NCBI RefSeq assembly: GCF_900110605.1
Contig: NZ_FOFI01000002.1
Location: 372,001-436,000, forward strand
DNA from: Epilithonimonas lactis
GTDB taxonomy: Bacteria; Bacteroidota; Bacteroidia; Flavobacteriales; Weeksellaceae
Direction of reading: 5' to 3'
DNA length: 64,000 nucleotides
This document shows, piece after piece, positions 1 to 7,934 of the stretch; position 1 is the first letter of the stretch; each line of letters begins with the position of its first letter. The notes beneath the pieces were generated by a model, which was not told the DNA's origin, did no database searches, and saw only the letters and a program-made list of their open reading frames with translations. A program made the translations under genes and the position numbers.

Positions 1-368
1 ATATTCCATTGAAAGACCGGCGTCTCTGGATAAGAATAATTATCTCTTCCGATTCTGGATTTGTAGACCAAACTTTGATTGGCCAGATCCTTCTCAATTG
101 TGAATTGCAGATTGCTTCTCAAGTTTTCCATTTGGCTGCGGTCAAAATTCTTCGTTGCCCGCATTCTTTCCATTACAGAATCTCTCTTCATCGAATTCTC
201 GGCGTAGAAAATAGATCTCTTGCCGTCTGTATCGAGGTAGGCCAATTCGGTTTTCTTCTCAACATTGGTAGAATCGGGCGTCAATGTGGCTTGATAGACG
301 AAACGAGTACTTTGCTGAGCCATTACAAGTGGCATTGCAAGTAAGCTTAATATTTTTAAAATTTTCAT
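1..368 (-). CDS. GLPGLI family protein, C-terminus cut by window edge
   Basis: About 122 N-terminal codons are visible; the rest lies left of the window. The protein opens with a signal peptide (MKILKILSLLAMPLVMAQ) and then has a 'YQATLTPDSTNVEKKTE' stretch. This parallels the start of the next gene upstream ('YQTEVNPDTINLVNMKVE'), and both continue with a similar LD..G..S.F..ES..RDS pattern, so the two look like tandem paralogues. GLPGLI proteins are exported proteins of unknown function common in Bacteroidota. The start is the ATG at 366-368, one base after the stop of the neighbouring GLPGLI gene, so the two are almost certainly co-transcribed. The GLPGLI motif itself is not in the visible part, so the family call rests on similarity to the neighbour. 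Confidence 0.72.
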   Translation of the reverse strand, partial: MKILKILSLLAMPLVMAQQSTRFVYQATLTPDSTNVEKKTELAYLDTDGKRSIFYAENSMKRDSVMERMRATKNFDRSQMENLRSNLQFTIEKDLANQSLVYKSRIGRDNYSYPETPVFQWN

Positions 369-369
369 A

Positions 370-1320
370 TTAATATTTATTACTTAGTTCGATTGGATTT
401 GTATTTCCGAAGTTCATCACACTTCCACTGTTCGACGGAGATTGCGAAGAAGGATTTCCCATTTGCATATCTGGTTGCCCGCCCATATCGCCGTTTGGCA
501 TTCCATTCATACCTTGTTGACCGCCGAAACCGCCGTTCATCCCGCCGTTTCTTTGATTCATTCGGTTGAAGCTGTCGAAGTTGATTTCTGGGTCTTTATT
601 CTTTACCATTTCCATTCGCACAGAAGCTTTATCACCTTGAAAGTTGATCCTTGTCGATTTTCTGGCTTCTGGTTTTATGATTTCCGAAAAGGCTTTTTCA
701 ATATTAATTTTCTTCACAAAACTGAATCTGTAATCGCCTTTGTCATCTTCCAATTTTAAGATCAAACCTGGAAGACCAAGGAATTTATAAGGTCCATCAG
801 CGATTTTAATTTCTGGCGCAAACCAAGCAGTCCAAGTTCTACCACCGAAATTCATTGTTGCCTTTTGAACTTTATGATTATTAAAATCAGAGACTTGCGT
901 GGAGATTTCCCAATTCATTTTTCGGTCTTCCTGATAATAAACTTGCTTCGAGCCAATGCTTTCCACAAAATTCACCGATCTGTCATCCCTATTTTTTGTA
1001 ATGAAATAATCGAAGAATGTTGGTTGGATGGATTTTCCATTGGGCAATTTTGGAAATTCGGATTTGTCTTTTTTAGATTTTTTAGTTTCTGTAATGCCTT
1101 GTTGTCTTAGAACTGTGGTCAAAGAATCTCTCAGCAATTTGCTTTCGCTGATGAACAGTGATTGATTGCCTTTGATGTCCAAAAACGTGTTCTCAACTTT
1201 CATATTCACAAGGTTGATGGTATCTGGATTCACTTCTGTCTGGTAAATGTATCTTTCGGTTTGACTGAAAACTTTTCCGTAAAAGGAAAACATAAGCATC
1301 AAAATGAGGAGCTTCTTCAT
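370..1320 (-). CDS. GLPGLI family secreted protein with Gly/Asn/Met/Gln-rich tail
   Basis: A 316-residue exported protein of unknown function. Residues 1-20 are a signal peptide ending in VFSQ. The family motif is at residues 182-187, inside 'GPYKFLGLPGLILKL', followed by the usual D..G.Y.F pattern. The preceding 'TWTAWFAPEI' block is also typical of the family. Residues about 253-305 form a low-complexity tail rich in Gly, Asn, Met, Gln and Ser, which is unusual for GLPGLI proteins. It is the first gene of a two-gene minus-strand unit with the partial paralogue at 1-368. Known: the family is widespread in flavobacteria, and no biochemical role is established as far as I know. A periplasmic or surface location is inferred from the signal peptide. 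Confidence 0.9.
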   Translation of the reverse strand: MKKLLILMLMFSFYGKVFSQTERYIYQTEVNPDTINLVNMKVENTFLDIKGNQSLFISESKLLRDSLTTVLRQQGITETKKSKKDKSEFPKLPNGKSIQPTFFDYFITKNRDDRSVNFVESIGSKQVYYQEDRKMNWEISTQVSDFNNHKVQKATMNFGGRTWTAWFAPEIKIADGPYKFLGLPGLILKLEDDKGDYRFSFVKKINIEKAFSEIIKPEARKSTRINFQGDKASVRMEMVKNKDPEINFDSFNRMNQRNGGMNGGFGGQQGMNGMPNGDMGGQPDMQMGNPSSQSPSNSGSVMNFGNTNPIELSNKY

Positions 1321-1355
1321 AATTTAAAACTGATTGTTTGATTAACAAAATCAAG

Positions 1356-1363
1356 CAAAGTTA
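1356..1363 (-). promoter_or_regulatory. Candidate -7 element for the GLPGLI genes
   Basis: The minus strand reads TAACTTTG, matching the Bacteroidota -7 consensus TAnnTTTG, about 36 bases before the ATG at 1320. I could not place a convincing TTTG -33 element at the usual distance. Confidence is therefore moderate. Confidence 0.4.
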
Positions 1364-1489
1364 ATTATAAGAATTATCAGAATTAATAATTGTTCATTTT
1401 TTGACAACAATTTAACATTAACAAACTGTTTCTCATTACTAAAGCATTACTGGTCCATCATAGAAAATCATCAAAATAGATGTCATCGA

Positions 1490-1521
1490 TTTGAGATTGC
1501 GGAAATTAGTTCGTACTTTTG
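1490..1521 (+). promoter_or_regulatory. Promoter of the suf operon
   Basis: The -33 element TTTG at 1490-1493 and the -7 element TACTTTTG at 1514-1521 are separated by 20 bases. This is a full match to the Bacteroidota primary sigma factor consensus. Transcription would begin near 1527, about 20 bases before the ATG of the SufA-like gene. Confidence 0.7.
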
Positions 1522-1539
1522 TAGACTAAAATCAGTCTA
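1522..1539. promoter_or_regulatory. Inverted repeat at the suf operon start site, candidate operator
   Basis: TAGACT (1522-1527), six bases, then AGTCTA (1534-1539) form a perfect 6-bp inverted repeat directly after the -7 element and over the expected start site. This position suits repressor binding. No regulator can be named from the sequence, and it could be chance or a 5' UTR hairpin. Confidence 0.4.
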
Positions 1540-1549
1540 AATAAAAACA

Positions 1550-1879
1550 ATGATACAAGTAAGCGATCAGGCAAAATCTAAGGCGGCTCAGTTGATGACC
1601 GAAGAAGGCTTCAACCCTGAGACTGACTATATAAGAGTAGGCGTAAAAAGTGGCGGTTGTTCCGGACTAGAATACGTCTTGAAGTTTGATAATATAAAAA
1701 ATGAAACCGACACAATCTTCGAAGATAACGGCGTAAGAGTCATTATTGAGAAAAAATCCATCCTTTATCTTGCAGGAACAGTTCTGGAATATTCTGGCGG
1801 ATTGAATGGGAAAGGTTTTATTTTTAACAATCCAAATGCTGCAAGAACTTGTGGCTGCGGAGAGAGTTTCAGTCTTTAA
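1550..1879 (+). CDS. sufA: HesB/IscA/SufA-type iron-sulfur cluster carrier
   Basis: A 109-residue A-type carrier that accepts Fe-S clusters from the SUF scaffold and passes them to apoproteins. The three conserved cysteines are visible: Cys37 in 'SGGCSGLEY' and Cys101/Cys103 in the C-terminal 'CGCGESF'. Length is normal for the family. It is the first gene of the suf operon, 95 bases before sufB, with its own good promoter upstream. A-type carriers cannot be split reliably into SufA, IscA and ErpA by sequence; the symbol is given from context. Confidence 0.9.
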   Translation: MIQVSDQAKSKAAQLMTEEGFNPETDYIRVGVKSGGCSGLEYVLKFDNIKNETDTIFEDNGVRVIIEKKSILYLAGTVLEYSGGLNGKGFIFNNPNAARTCGCGESFSL

Positions 1880-1974
1880 AAATTAGAAACTTCGAAGACA
1901 TTTGCTTTATTAAGTTTTGAGCTTAAAAAGAAATAATATTAAAAAATCTTAGCGCGCTTTGCGTTAAAAATATA

Positions 1975-3423
1975 ATGGCAAAATATACAGAGGACGATTT
2001 AAGGGAAGACCTTAAAACAAAAGAATATGAGGCGGGCTTTTATACCGATATCGAGTATGATGATTTCCCGACTGGACTGAATGAAGACATCGTGCGCGCT
2101 ATTTCTGCAAAGAAAGAAGAGCCAGAATGGATGACGGAATGGCGTTTGGAATCTTTCCGAATCTGGCAGAAAATGACAGAACCGGATTGGGCCAACATCA
2201 AATATGAAAAACCGGATTTCCAAGCGATAAGATATTATGCTGCTCCGACCAAAAAACCGGAATTGGCAAGTCTTGATGAAGTTGACCCAGAGCTTTTGGC
2301 AACTTTTGCTAAACTAGGAATCAACATCGAAGAGCAAAAAAGACTCTCAAACGTAGCAGTTGATATCGTAATGGATTCTGTTTCTGTGAAAACCACTTTC
2401 CAAGCGACTTTGTTGGAGAAAGGTGTGATCTTCTGCTCTATTTCAGAAGCGATCAAGAATCATCCAGACCTCGTTAAAAAATATCTTGGAAAAGTAGTTC
2501 CGAGAGGCGATAACTTCTACGCAGCACTTAACTCCGCAGTTTTCTCTGACGGAAGTTTCTGCTACATTCCAAAAGGTGTTAAATGTCCTATGGAATTGTC
2601 AACTTATTTCCGAATCAATCAGTCAGGAACCGGACAGTTCGAGAGAACTTTGGTCATCGCTGATGCAGGAAGTTATGTTTCATATTTGGAAGGTTGTACG
2701 GCACCATCAAGAGATGAAAATCAATTACACGCTGCTGTTGTGGAATTAATTGCAATGGATGACGCTGAGATCAAATATTCGACCGTTCAAAACTGGTATC
2801 CTGGAAATGAGGAAGGAAAAGGAGGTGTTTTCAATTTTGTGACGAAGAGAGGACTTTGTGAAAACAGAGCTAAGATCTCTTGGACTCAGGTAGAAACTGG
2901 TTCTGCCGTAACCTGGAAATATCCATCTTGTATCTTAAAAGGTGATAACTCAATTGGAGAATTTTATTCGATTGCAGTGACGAATAATCATCAATACGCC
3001 GATACAGGAACAAAGATGATCCACATTGGTAAAAATTCCAGATCAACAATTATTTCTAAAGGAATATCTGCTGGGAAATCTCAAAACTCATACAGAGGAT
3101 TGGTAAAAGTGATGCCTTCTGCAAAAGGAGCGCGTAACTTCTCCCAATGTGATTCTTTGTTGATGGGTAACGAATGTGGCGCACACACTTTCCCATACAT
3201 CGAGATCAAAGATCCTACAGCACAATTGGAACACGAGGCTACAACTTCGAAAATCGGTGAAGATCAGATCTTCTATTGCAACCAAAGAGGAATCGATACA
3301 GAGAGAGCGATTGCATTGATTGTGAATGGATTCAGTAAAGAAGTTTTGAATAAGCTTCCAATGGAATTTGCAATCGAGGCTCAGAAATTATTGGAGATTT
3401 CGCTTGAAGGTTCAGTAGGATAA
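1975..3423 (+). CDS. sufB: Fe-S cluster assembly scaffold SufB
   Basis: A 482-residue cytoplasmic protein, the scaffold subunit of the SufBC2D complex on which Fe-S clusters are built. It has the SufB/SufD core beta-helix. Family hallmarks visible are '[15 protein letters not shown]', 'EGCTAP', '[18 protein letters not shown]' and the C-terminal '[19 protein letters not shown]' region with its conserved Cys residues. The N-terminus ([13 protein letters not shown]) is of normal length, and the ATG at 1975 follows an A-rich leader without a Shine-Dalgarno sequence, as is usual in Bacteroidota. It is followed 9 bases later by a hydroxyisourate hydrolase gene, which separates it from sufC and sufD. 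Confidence 0.97.
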   Translation: MAKYTEDDLREDLKTKEYEAGFYTDIEYDDFPTGLNEDIVRAISAKKEEPEWMTEWRLESFRIWQKMTEPDWANIKYEKPDFQAIRYYAAPTKKPELASLDEVDPELLATFAKLGINIEEQKRLSNVAVDIVMDSVSVKTTFQATLLEKGVIFCSISEAIKNHPDLVKKYLGKVVPRGDNFYAALNSAVFSDGSFCYIPKGVKCPMELSTYFRINQSGTGQFERTLVIADAGSYVSYLEGCTAPSRDENQLHAAVVELIAMDDAEIKYSTVQNWYPGNEEGKGGVFNFVTKRGLCENRAKISWTQVETGSAVTWKYPSCILKGDNSIGEFYSIAVTNNHQYADTGTKMIHIGKNSRSTIISKGISAGKSQNSYRGLVKVMPSAKGARNFSQCDSLLMGNECGAHTFPYIEIKDPTAQLEHEATTSKIGEDQIFYCNQRGIDTERAIALIVNGFSKEVLNKLPMEFAIEAQKLLEISLEGSVG

Positions 3424-3432
3424 TTAGAAATA

Positions 3433-3849
3433 ATGAAAAAGTTTTTATATCTATTTTTCGTCATATTATTTACCAGCGTTTCGGCTCAGGAAAAGAAAGA
3501 ATTTCAGCTTTCAAGCCACATTCTTGACATCACCGTTGGTCAACCTGTCGAGAAAGTAGATGTTCAGTTGGAAAAGTTTGATGAGACTACAAAACAATGG
3601 GTTTCATTAGGCAAAAAACAAACGGACAAGAATGGTAGGATTGCCGATTTTTTACCATATTCTAAAGACTTAAAAAGCAATTACGGAAAATATAAACTGA
3701 TATTCTTAACGGAAGATTATTTTAAAAATAAAAAAGTAGAAAGCTTCTATCCATTCATTGAAGTTGTATTCCAAATCAAAGATGACAAGCACTATCATGT
3801 GCCGATCACATTATCACCGTTTGGATATTCAACTTACAGAGGAAGCTAA
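3433..3849 (+). CDS. uraH: Secreted 5-hydroxyisourate hydrolase (transthyretin-like)
   Basis: A 138-residue protein of the transthyretin-related family that hydrolyses 5-hydroxyisourate to OHCU in urate breakdown. The signature residues are present: His29 in 'LSSHILD', Arg in 'TDKNGRI', His122 in 'HYHVPI' and the C-terminal tetrapeptide YRGS preceded by GYST. Residues 1-18 look like a signal peptide ending SVSA, so it should act in the periplasm. It lies inside the suf operon, 9 bases after sufB and 32 bases before sufC, with no urate-pathway neighbour in view. The family call is strong; the physiological substrate in this setting is inference. Confidence 0.9.
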   Translation: MKKFLYLFFVILFTSVSAQEKKEFQLSSHILDITVGQPVEKVDVQLEKFDETTKQWVSLGKKQTDKNGRIADFLPYSKDLKSNYGKYKLIFLTEDYFKNKKVESFYPFIEVVFQIKDDKHYHVPITLSPFGYSTYRGS

Positions 3850-3881
3850 TATAATTGACATAAAGAAAAGTATAACTAAGG

Positions 3882-4625
3882 ATGTTACAAATCAAAAACT
3901 TACACGCCAAAATTGAAGATGGCGCAGAAATATTAAAAGGAATCAACCTTGAGATCAAACCAGGCGAGGTTCACGCAATTATGGGACCGAATGGTGCTGG
4001 AAAATCTACACTTTCCTCTGTGATCGCAGGGAAAGAAGATTATGAAGTGACCGAAGGAAACATTCTTTTCGAAGGTGAAGATATCGCTGAAGATGCACCA
4101 GAGGAAAGAGCGCACAAAGGGATTTTCCTTTCGTTCCAATATCCGGTTGAGATTCCTGGCGTTTCTGTTACCAACTTCATCAAAGCAGCGCTTAATGAGA
4201 CCAGAAAAGCAAATGGCCTGGAAGATATGGGCGCAAAAGAAATGCTTGGCCTTATCCGTGAAAAATCTGAGCAATTGGGCATCAAAAAAGATTTCCTTTC
4301 CAGATCTCTAAACGAAGGTTTCTCCGGAGGTGAGAAAAAAAGAAACGAGATCTTCCAAATGATGATGCTGAATCCCAAATTGGCCATTCTTGATGAGACC
4401 GATTCCGGACTTGATATCGATGCTTTGAGAATCGTTGCTGATGGTGTTAACAAATTTAAAAATGAAGGGAACGCGGTTCTTTTGATCACCCACTACCAAA
4501 GACTTTTGAACTACATTCAGCCAGATTTCGTACACGTTTTGGCAGACGGGAAAATTATTAAGACAGGAGATAAATCTCTAGCACTAGAATTGGAAGAAAA
4601 AGGCTACGACTGGCTTTTAAACTAA
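3882..4625 (+). CDS. sufC: Fe-S assembly ATPase SufC
   Basis: A 247-residue ABC-type ATPase that powers the SufBC2D scaffold. Walker A is GPNGAGKST at residues 35-43, the signature loop is '[10 protein letters not shown]' and Walker B is '[12 protein letters not shown]', where the Asp-Glu-Thr-Asp-Ser-Gly sequence is typical of SufC. There are no membrane segments. It lies between the hydroxyisourate hydrolase gene and sufD (18 bases downstream), so SufB, SufC and SufD are encoded on one transcript. Confidence 0.97.
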   Translation: MLQIKNLHAKIEDGAEILKGINLEIKPGEVHAIMGPNGAGKSTLSSVIAGKEDYEVTEGNILFEGEDIAEDAPEERAHKGIFLSFQYPVEIPGVSVTNFIKAALNETRKANGLEDMGAKEMLGLIREKSEQLGIKKDFLSRSLNEGFSGGEKKRNEIFQMMMLNPKLAILDETDSGLDIDALRIVADGVNKFKNEGNAVLLITHYQRLLNYIQPDFVHVLADGKIIKTGDKSLALELEEKGYDWLLN

Positions 4626-4643
4626 AAACAAATCTTCTAACAG

Positions 4644-5972
4644 ATGCAAAATCAAACCATTACAATGGCTTTATTTGAACAGACAATAGATCAACATTCA
4701 GATTTTTTGGGAACACTTCGTCACAGATTTTTGGACGAGGACAGAAAAACCGCTCTTGAGGCTTTCGCTTTGAAAGGTTTTCCAACCAAAAAAGACGAAG
4801 AATACAAATACACCAACCTAAAAGAGATCACGGAGAAAAACTACAATTTTTTCCCGACAGAGGAGCACCACATCTCGAGAGAGCAATTGGATGCGCTTCA
4901 TTTGGGCGAGGAAAACTTTGACCGGATCGTTTTCATCAACGGAAAACTTCACAAAGAATTTTCTAAGATCTCCATTGGAAATGCCGAGTTCCTTTCCTTC
5001 AATTACGCATTGAATGATGCGGCTCACAAAGAGGTTTTCGACAAATATTTCAACACGATCGCCAACAAAGATCTGGCTTTCACGAACTTGAATTCAGCTT
5101 ACTGCAAATTCGGATTCTTCTTGAGAGTTCCGAAAAATGTGGTGATCGAGAAACCAATTCACGTTTTCTATCTTTCTCAAAATCAGGAAGAAAACACGTT
5201 CTACAACACAAGAAATCTCTTGATCGTAGAAGAAGGCGCCAAAGTGGAGATCATCGAAAGTCATCACAATTTGGACGAATCTTTCGTGCTAACCAACTCT
5301 GTGACAGAGATTTTCACTTATCAAAATGCGAAAACCGATTGGCACAAATTGCAAAACGACAACGACACGTCTTACCTTGTAGATCACACCTTTGCGAAGC
5401 AGGAACGAGACAGTTTGACAACGGTGAACACCTTCACTTTTGGAGGAAAATTGGTTCGTAACAATCTGGATTTCATCCACAACGGTGAGAATATCAACTC
5501 GTTTATGAACGGGATCACGATCATCGGAAAAGACCAATTGGTGGATCACCACACGGCCGTGCACCACAACACGCCAAATTGTGAATCTTACCAGAACTAC
5601 AAAGGGATCTTCAAAGACAGATCACACGGTGTTTTCAACGGAAAGGTTTTCGTGAACAAGATCGCTCAGAAAACCAATGCTTATCAGCAAAACAACAACA
5701 TCCTTCTGGACGAAGGCGCAAGCATCGACACAAAACCTCAGTTGGAGATCTTCGCAGATGATGTGAAATGTTCGCACGGTTGTACCGTTGGACAGCTAAA
5801 CGCAGACGCCATGTTCTACCTGAGAGCGAGAGGAATTTCCAAGAAAGAAGCCCGAGCACTTTTGCTTTACGCGTTCGCCAACGATGCGATGCAAAACATT
5901 GATATTGAGCCATTAAAAGTAAAAGTTTCCAAATTACTCGCTGAAAAGCTGGAGGTAAGTATGGAATTTTAA
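4644..5972 (+). CDS. sufD: Fe-S cluster assembly protein SufD
   Basis: A 442-residue partner of SufB in the SufBC2D complex. The C-terminal beta-helix core carries 'DEGASIDTKPQLEIFADDVKC' split as usual, then 'SHGCTVGQL' and 'YLRARGISKKEA', all typical of SufD. The start given encodes MQNQTITMALFEQ; the second Met (ATG at 4665, MALFEQTID) fits many SufD N-termini better and is an equally possible start. It is the last gene of the suf operon, followed by an intrinsic terminator. The cysteine desulfurase sufS and sufE, which often follow in related genomes, are not here. Confidence 0.96.
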   Translation: MQNQTITMALFEQTIDQHSDFLGTLRHRFLDEDRKTALEAFALKGFPTKKDEEYKYTNLKEITEKNYNFFPTEEHHISREQLDALHLGEENFDRIVFINGKLHKEFSKISIGNAEFLSFNYALNDAAHKEVFDKYFNTIANKDLAFTNLNSAYCKFGFFLRVPKNVVIEKPIHVFYLSQNQEENTFYNTRNLLIVEEGAKVEIIESHHNLDESFVLTNSVTEIFTYQNAKTDWHKLQNDNDTSYLVDHTFAKQERDSLTTVNTFTFGGKLVRNNLDFIHNGENINSFMNGITIIGKDQLVDHHTAVHHNTPNCESYQNYKGIFKDRSHGVFNGKVFVNKIAQKTNAYQQNNNILLDEGASIDTKPQLEIFADDVKCSHGCTVGQLNADAMFYLRARGISKKEARALLLYAFANDAMQNIDIEPLKVKVSKLLAEKLEVSMEF

Positions 5973-5993
5973 AACTTCAACATAAACAATCTA

Positions 5994-6025
5994 AATCCCG
6001 GAATTTTCTGGGATTTTTTATTTTT
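5994..6025 (+). terminator. Intrinsic terminator of the suf operon
   Basis: AATCCCGGAA at 5994-6003 pairs with TTCTGGGATT at 6006-6015 (ten pairs including one G-T), followed by a T-rich run to 6025. It lies 21 bases after the sufD stop. Confidence 0.8.
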
Positions 6026-6144
6026 GGGCGCCTTTATCCGCCTTCCGTTCCCGCTTTTTTGCCATTGCGAAAGACGGGAAGCAATCCATAGAACGATTCA
6101 GCAAACGCAATGACAAAAAGAGCTCCACTCAAGTCGGGGCGCGG
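6026..6144 (+). repeat. Dispersed structured element, copy A
   Basis: The first of three related intergenic elements, directly after the sufD terminator. The outer stem is GCGCC (6028-6032) with GGCGC (6138-6142). Two conserved blocks face each other: CCGCCTTCCGTTCCC at 6038-6052 and TCCACTCAAGTCGGG at 6124-6138. Inside them is a long helix: the T-run at 6055-6060 with the A-run at 6115-6119, then CATTGCG (6063-6069) with CGCAATG (6106-6112). The apical part is about 36 bases longer than in copies B and C. Orientation is given as the strand of the upstream gene. The remaining bases to 6214 hold nothing I recognise. Confidence 0.75.
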
Positions 6145-6214
6145 TGACGACCTATTTTGAACATTTGTCTTTAAATTGTAAATTTGATTAAATTAAGATT
6201 TACAAAAAACACAA

Positions 6215-6736
6215 ATGAACTACGAACAACTACAATTCAACCTCAACGCTTACAAAGAAACAGGCGAGATCCTAGATGCCGCAAAATTCCTCATTCACCA
6301 ATTCGATTTGGACGACGACAACTTTGCAGGCTTTGGTTTCCGTGATGAATTAGAAAAGAATTCCATTCTCTTAACCGCAAATGGAGAACTTGGAGAATTG
6401 CAACACGTGATGATTCCCAAAAACCTCTTTGATTTTGATTTGACCTTAGTTCTAAATATGTTGGCTCACGAGATGTTGCACGTTCGCCAGAAATCGCCGA
6501 GAATGATGATTTTGGACAAGAACGAACGCGAATGGCAAGCTTACTACGAAATGCTTTTCCACACCAATTTTCCTCAAATCCCGACGCTTTCTGATTACTA
6601 TCTCAAATTTTTCGGAGAAAAAGCATTGCTCTATTACTCAAGAATGGGTGAAGGAAGTGAACTTCAACTAAAGTATGCTGAACAAAAATTGGAAGTTGAA
6701 AAACTATTAGAAGATTTAATTAACAAAGAAAAATAA
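6215..6736 (+). CDS. Putative HExxH metal-dependent protein of unknown function
   Basis: A 173-residue soluble protein with no signal peptide. The notable motif is 'LAHEMLHVRQ' (about residues 87-96): an HExxH zinc-binding motif as in metallopeptidases. A later 'NEREWQAYYEM' stretch could supply the third metal ligand, as in the SprT or M48-like arrangement. I do not recognise a named family. The ATG at 6215 follows an A-rich leader, and the gene is one base upstream of the csaA-like gene, so the two are probably co-transcribed. Peptidase activity is inference from the motif only. Confidence 0.7.
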   Translation: MNYEQLQFNLNAYKETGEILDAAKFLIHQFDLDDDNFAGFGFRDELEKNSILLTANGELGELQHVMIPKNLFDFDLTLVLNMLAHEMLHVRQKSPRMMILDKNEREWQAYYEMLFHTNFPQIPTLSDYYLKFFGEKALLYYSRMGEGSELQLKYAEQKLEVEKLLEDLINKEK

Positions 6737-6737
6737 A

Positions 6738-7082
6738 ATGACAAAACCCGAAATAACCTGGCAGGATTTTGAGAAAATTGACATCCGCGTTGGAACGATA
6801 ATTTCCGCAACAGATTTTGAAAAAGCCAGGAATCCCTCTTACCAGCTGGAAATCGATTTTGGAGATCTGGGAATCAGAAAATCTGCAGCTCAAATTACAG
6901 CTTTATATAAAAAAGAGGATTTGATTGGAAAACAGATTATGGCCGTTGTCAACTTCCCGAAAAAACAAATTGCTAATTTCTTCAGTGAGTGTCTAGTGAT
7001 GGGTGTTTATGGCGAAAATAAAAATGAAGTAACCCTTTTGACATCAAGTTTGCCTGTGAAAAATGGTCTAAATATTGGTTAG
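6738..7082 (+). CDS. csaA: CsaA-like tRNA-binding domain protein
   Basis: A 114-residue single-domain OB-fold protein of the CsaA/EMAP-II type, which binds tRNA and has been described as a chaperone-like protein. Family features visible are 'DFEKIDIRVGTI' at the start, 'ITALYKKEDLIGKQIMAVVNFP' split across the middle, and 'LVMGV' near the C-terminus. Length agrees with CsaA (about 110 residues). It follows the HExxH gene by one base. The symbol is by family resemblance. Confidence 0.88.
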   Translation: MTKPEITWQDFEKIDIRVGTIISATDFEKARNPSYQLEIDFGDLGIRKSAAQITALYKKEDLIGKQIMAVVNFPKKQIANFFSECLVMGVYGENKNEVTLLTSSLPVKNGLNIG

Positions 7083-7155
7083 TTATTTTTATCATATTTG
7101 CTAAAAAATTTGACATTTGATAAATAAAAACTAGCAAATTCGTAAAAAACACGCT

Positions 7156-7923
7156 ATGGAAACAAATCAATTGACAGAAAAACAGACCAAAAAAAAAAGC
7201 AAAGTAATCTACATCATCTTTGGGGTGATCTTTTTATTAGTTATCGGATATTTTGTTTGGCAAAATTACCAGGACAGAACATCTGCCGATGAGGGTTATG
7301 AAACTACCACGGGAGTAACTTCAACCTTGTACCCAGATACAGAGAACTATGACTATTACAATAAAATGTTATTCGACATTAATGAATATGATGGCATCTC
7401 GCAAAACTATCGGGAAGGCATAATGAAGGTTTTTCGCGACAATGGTCTTTTTGAACCTGCTGAAGGTGAAAAAAGGTTTTCTATGACGAAGATCAAAGAC
7501 AGAGCTTCAAAAGTATATGCGTTCGGTGATTTTACGGGGCAAACCAAAAACAATGAGCCAGAAATGGCATTCCTTATCCAGTCTGAAGATGCCTACGAAA
7601 GTAAGCTATTCATCATTTCCAGTGACAGAGATGTGCTTTTCCGAAAGGATTACAGCTACGCGCCAATCATCAATTCCTTCAAGAAAGGAAGTAAGATCTT
7701 TATGGAAGGTGAAACTTTGAAACCATCGCCAAAAGATGGCTTGATCATCAAATCCAAAGACTCCAAATATGCATTGGTCTATAACGAAAGTTCTAAAACC
7801 TTTGACGAATTTTATCAATATACCAACGAAGATCTGACTCAAAACCAAAAAGAAAGAGAAAATGGTGGATCGGATGAATATCAGGAAGATTCGGAAGAAC
7901 CTACTCCAGAAGAAACACCTTAA
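7156..7923 (+). CDS. Membrane-anchored protein of unknown function
   Basis: A 255-residue protein. A short Lys-rich cytoplasmic N-terminus (KQTKKKSK) precedes one membrane segment at about residues 17-37 (VIYIIFGVIFLLVIGYFVW), then a soluble domain rich in Asp, Lys and Tyr, and a Glu/Pro-rich acidic tail (DEYQEDSEEPTPEETP). I recognise no family. The lysines before the segment and the hydrophilic remainder suggest the domain is periplasmic. It converges with the ABC exporter gene on the other strand with 11 bases between stops. Confidence 0.7.
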   Translation: METNQLTEKQTKKKSKVIYIIFGVIFLLVIGYFVWQNYQDRTSADEGYETTTGVTSTLYPDTENYDYYNKMLFDINEYDGISQNYREGIMKVFRDNGLFEPAEGEKRFSMTKIKDRASKVYAFGDFTGQTKNNEPEMAFLIQSEDAYESKLFIISSDRDVLFRKDYSYAPIINSFKKGSKIFMEGETLKPSPKDGLIIKSKDSKYALVYNESSKTFDEFYQYTNEDLTQNQKERENGGSDEYQEDSEEPTPEETP

Positions 7924-7934
7924 TATTCATTTAA

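Noticed and set aside
1940-1974. Short AGCGCGCTTTGCGTTAAAA stretch before sufB, similar to motifs I associate with flavobacterial spacers
   Set aside because: Only one copy was noticed in this window, so no repeat claim can be supported.
4040-4489. A 149-codon minus-strand frame opposite sufC
   Set aside because: Antisense of a certain gene, no family features.
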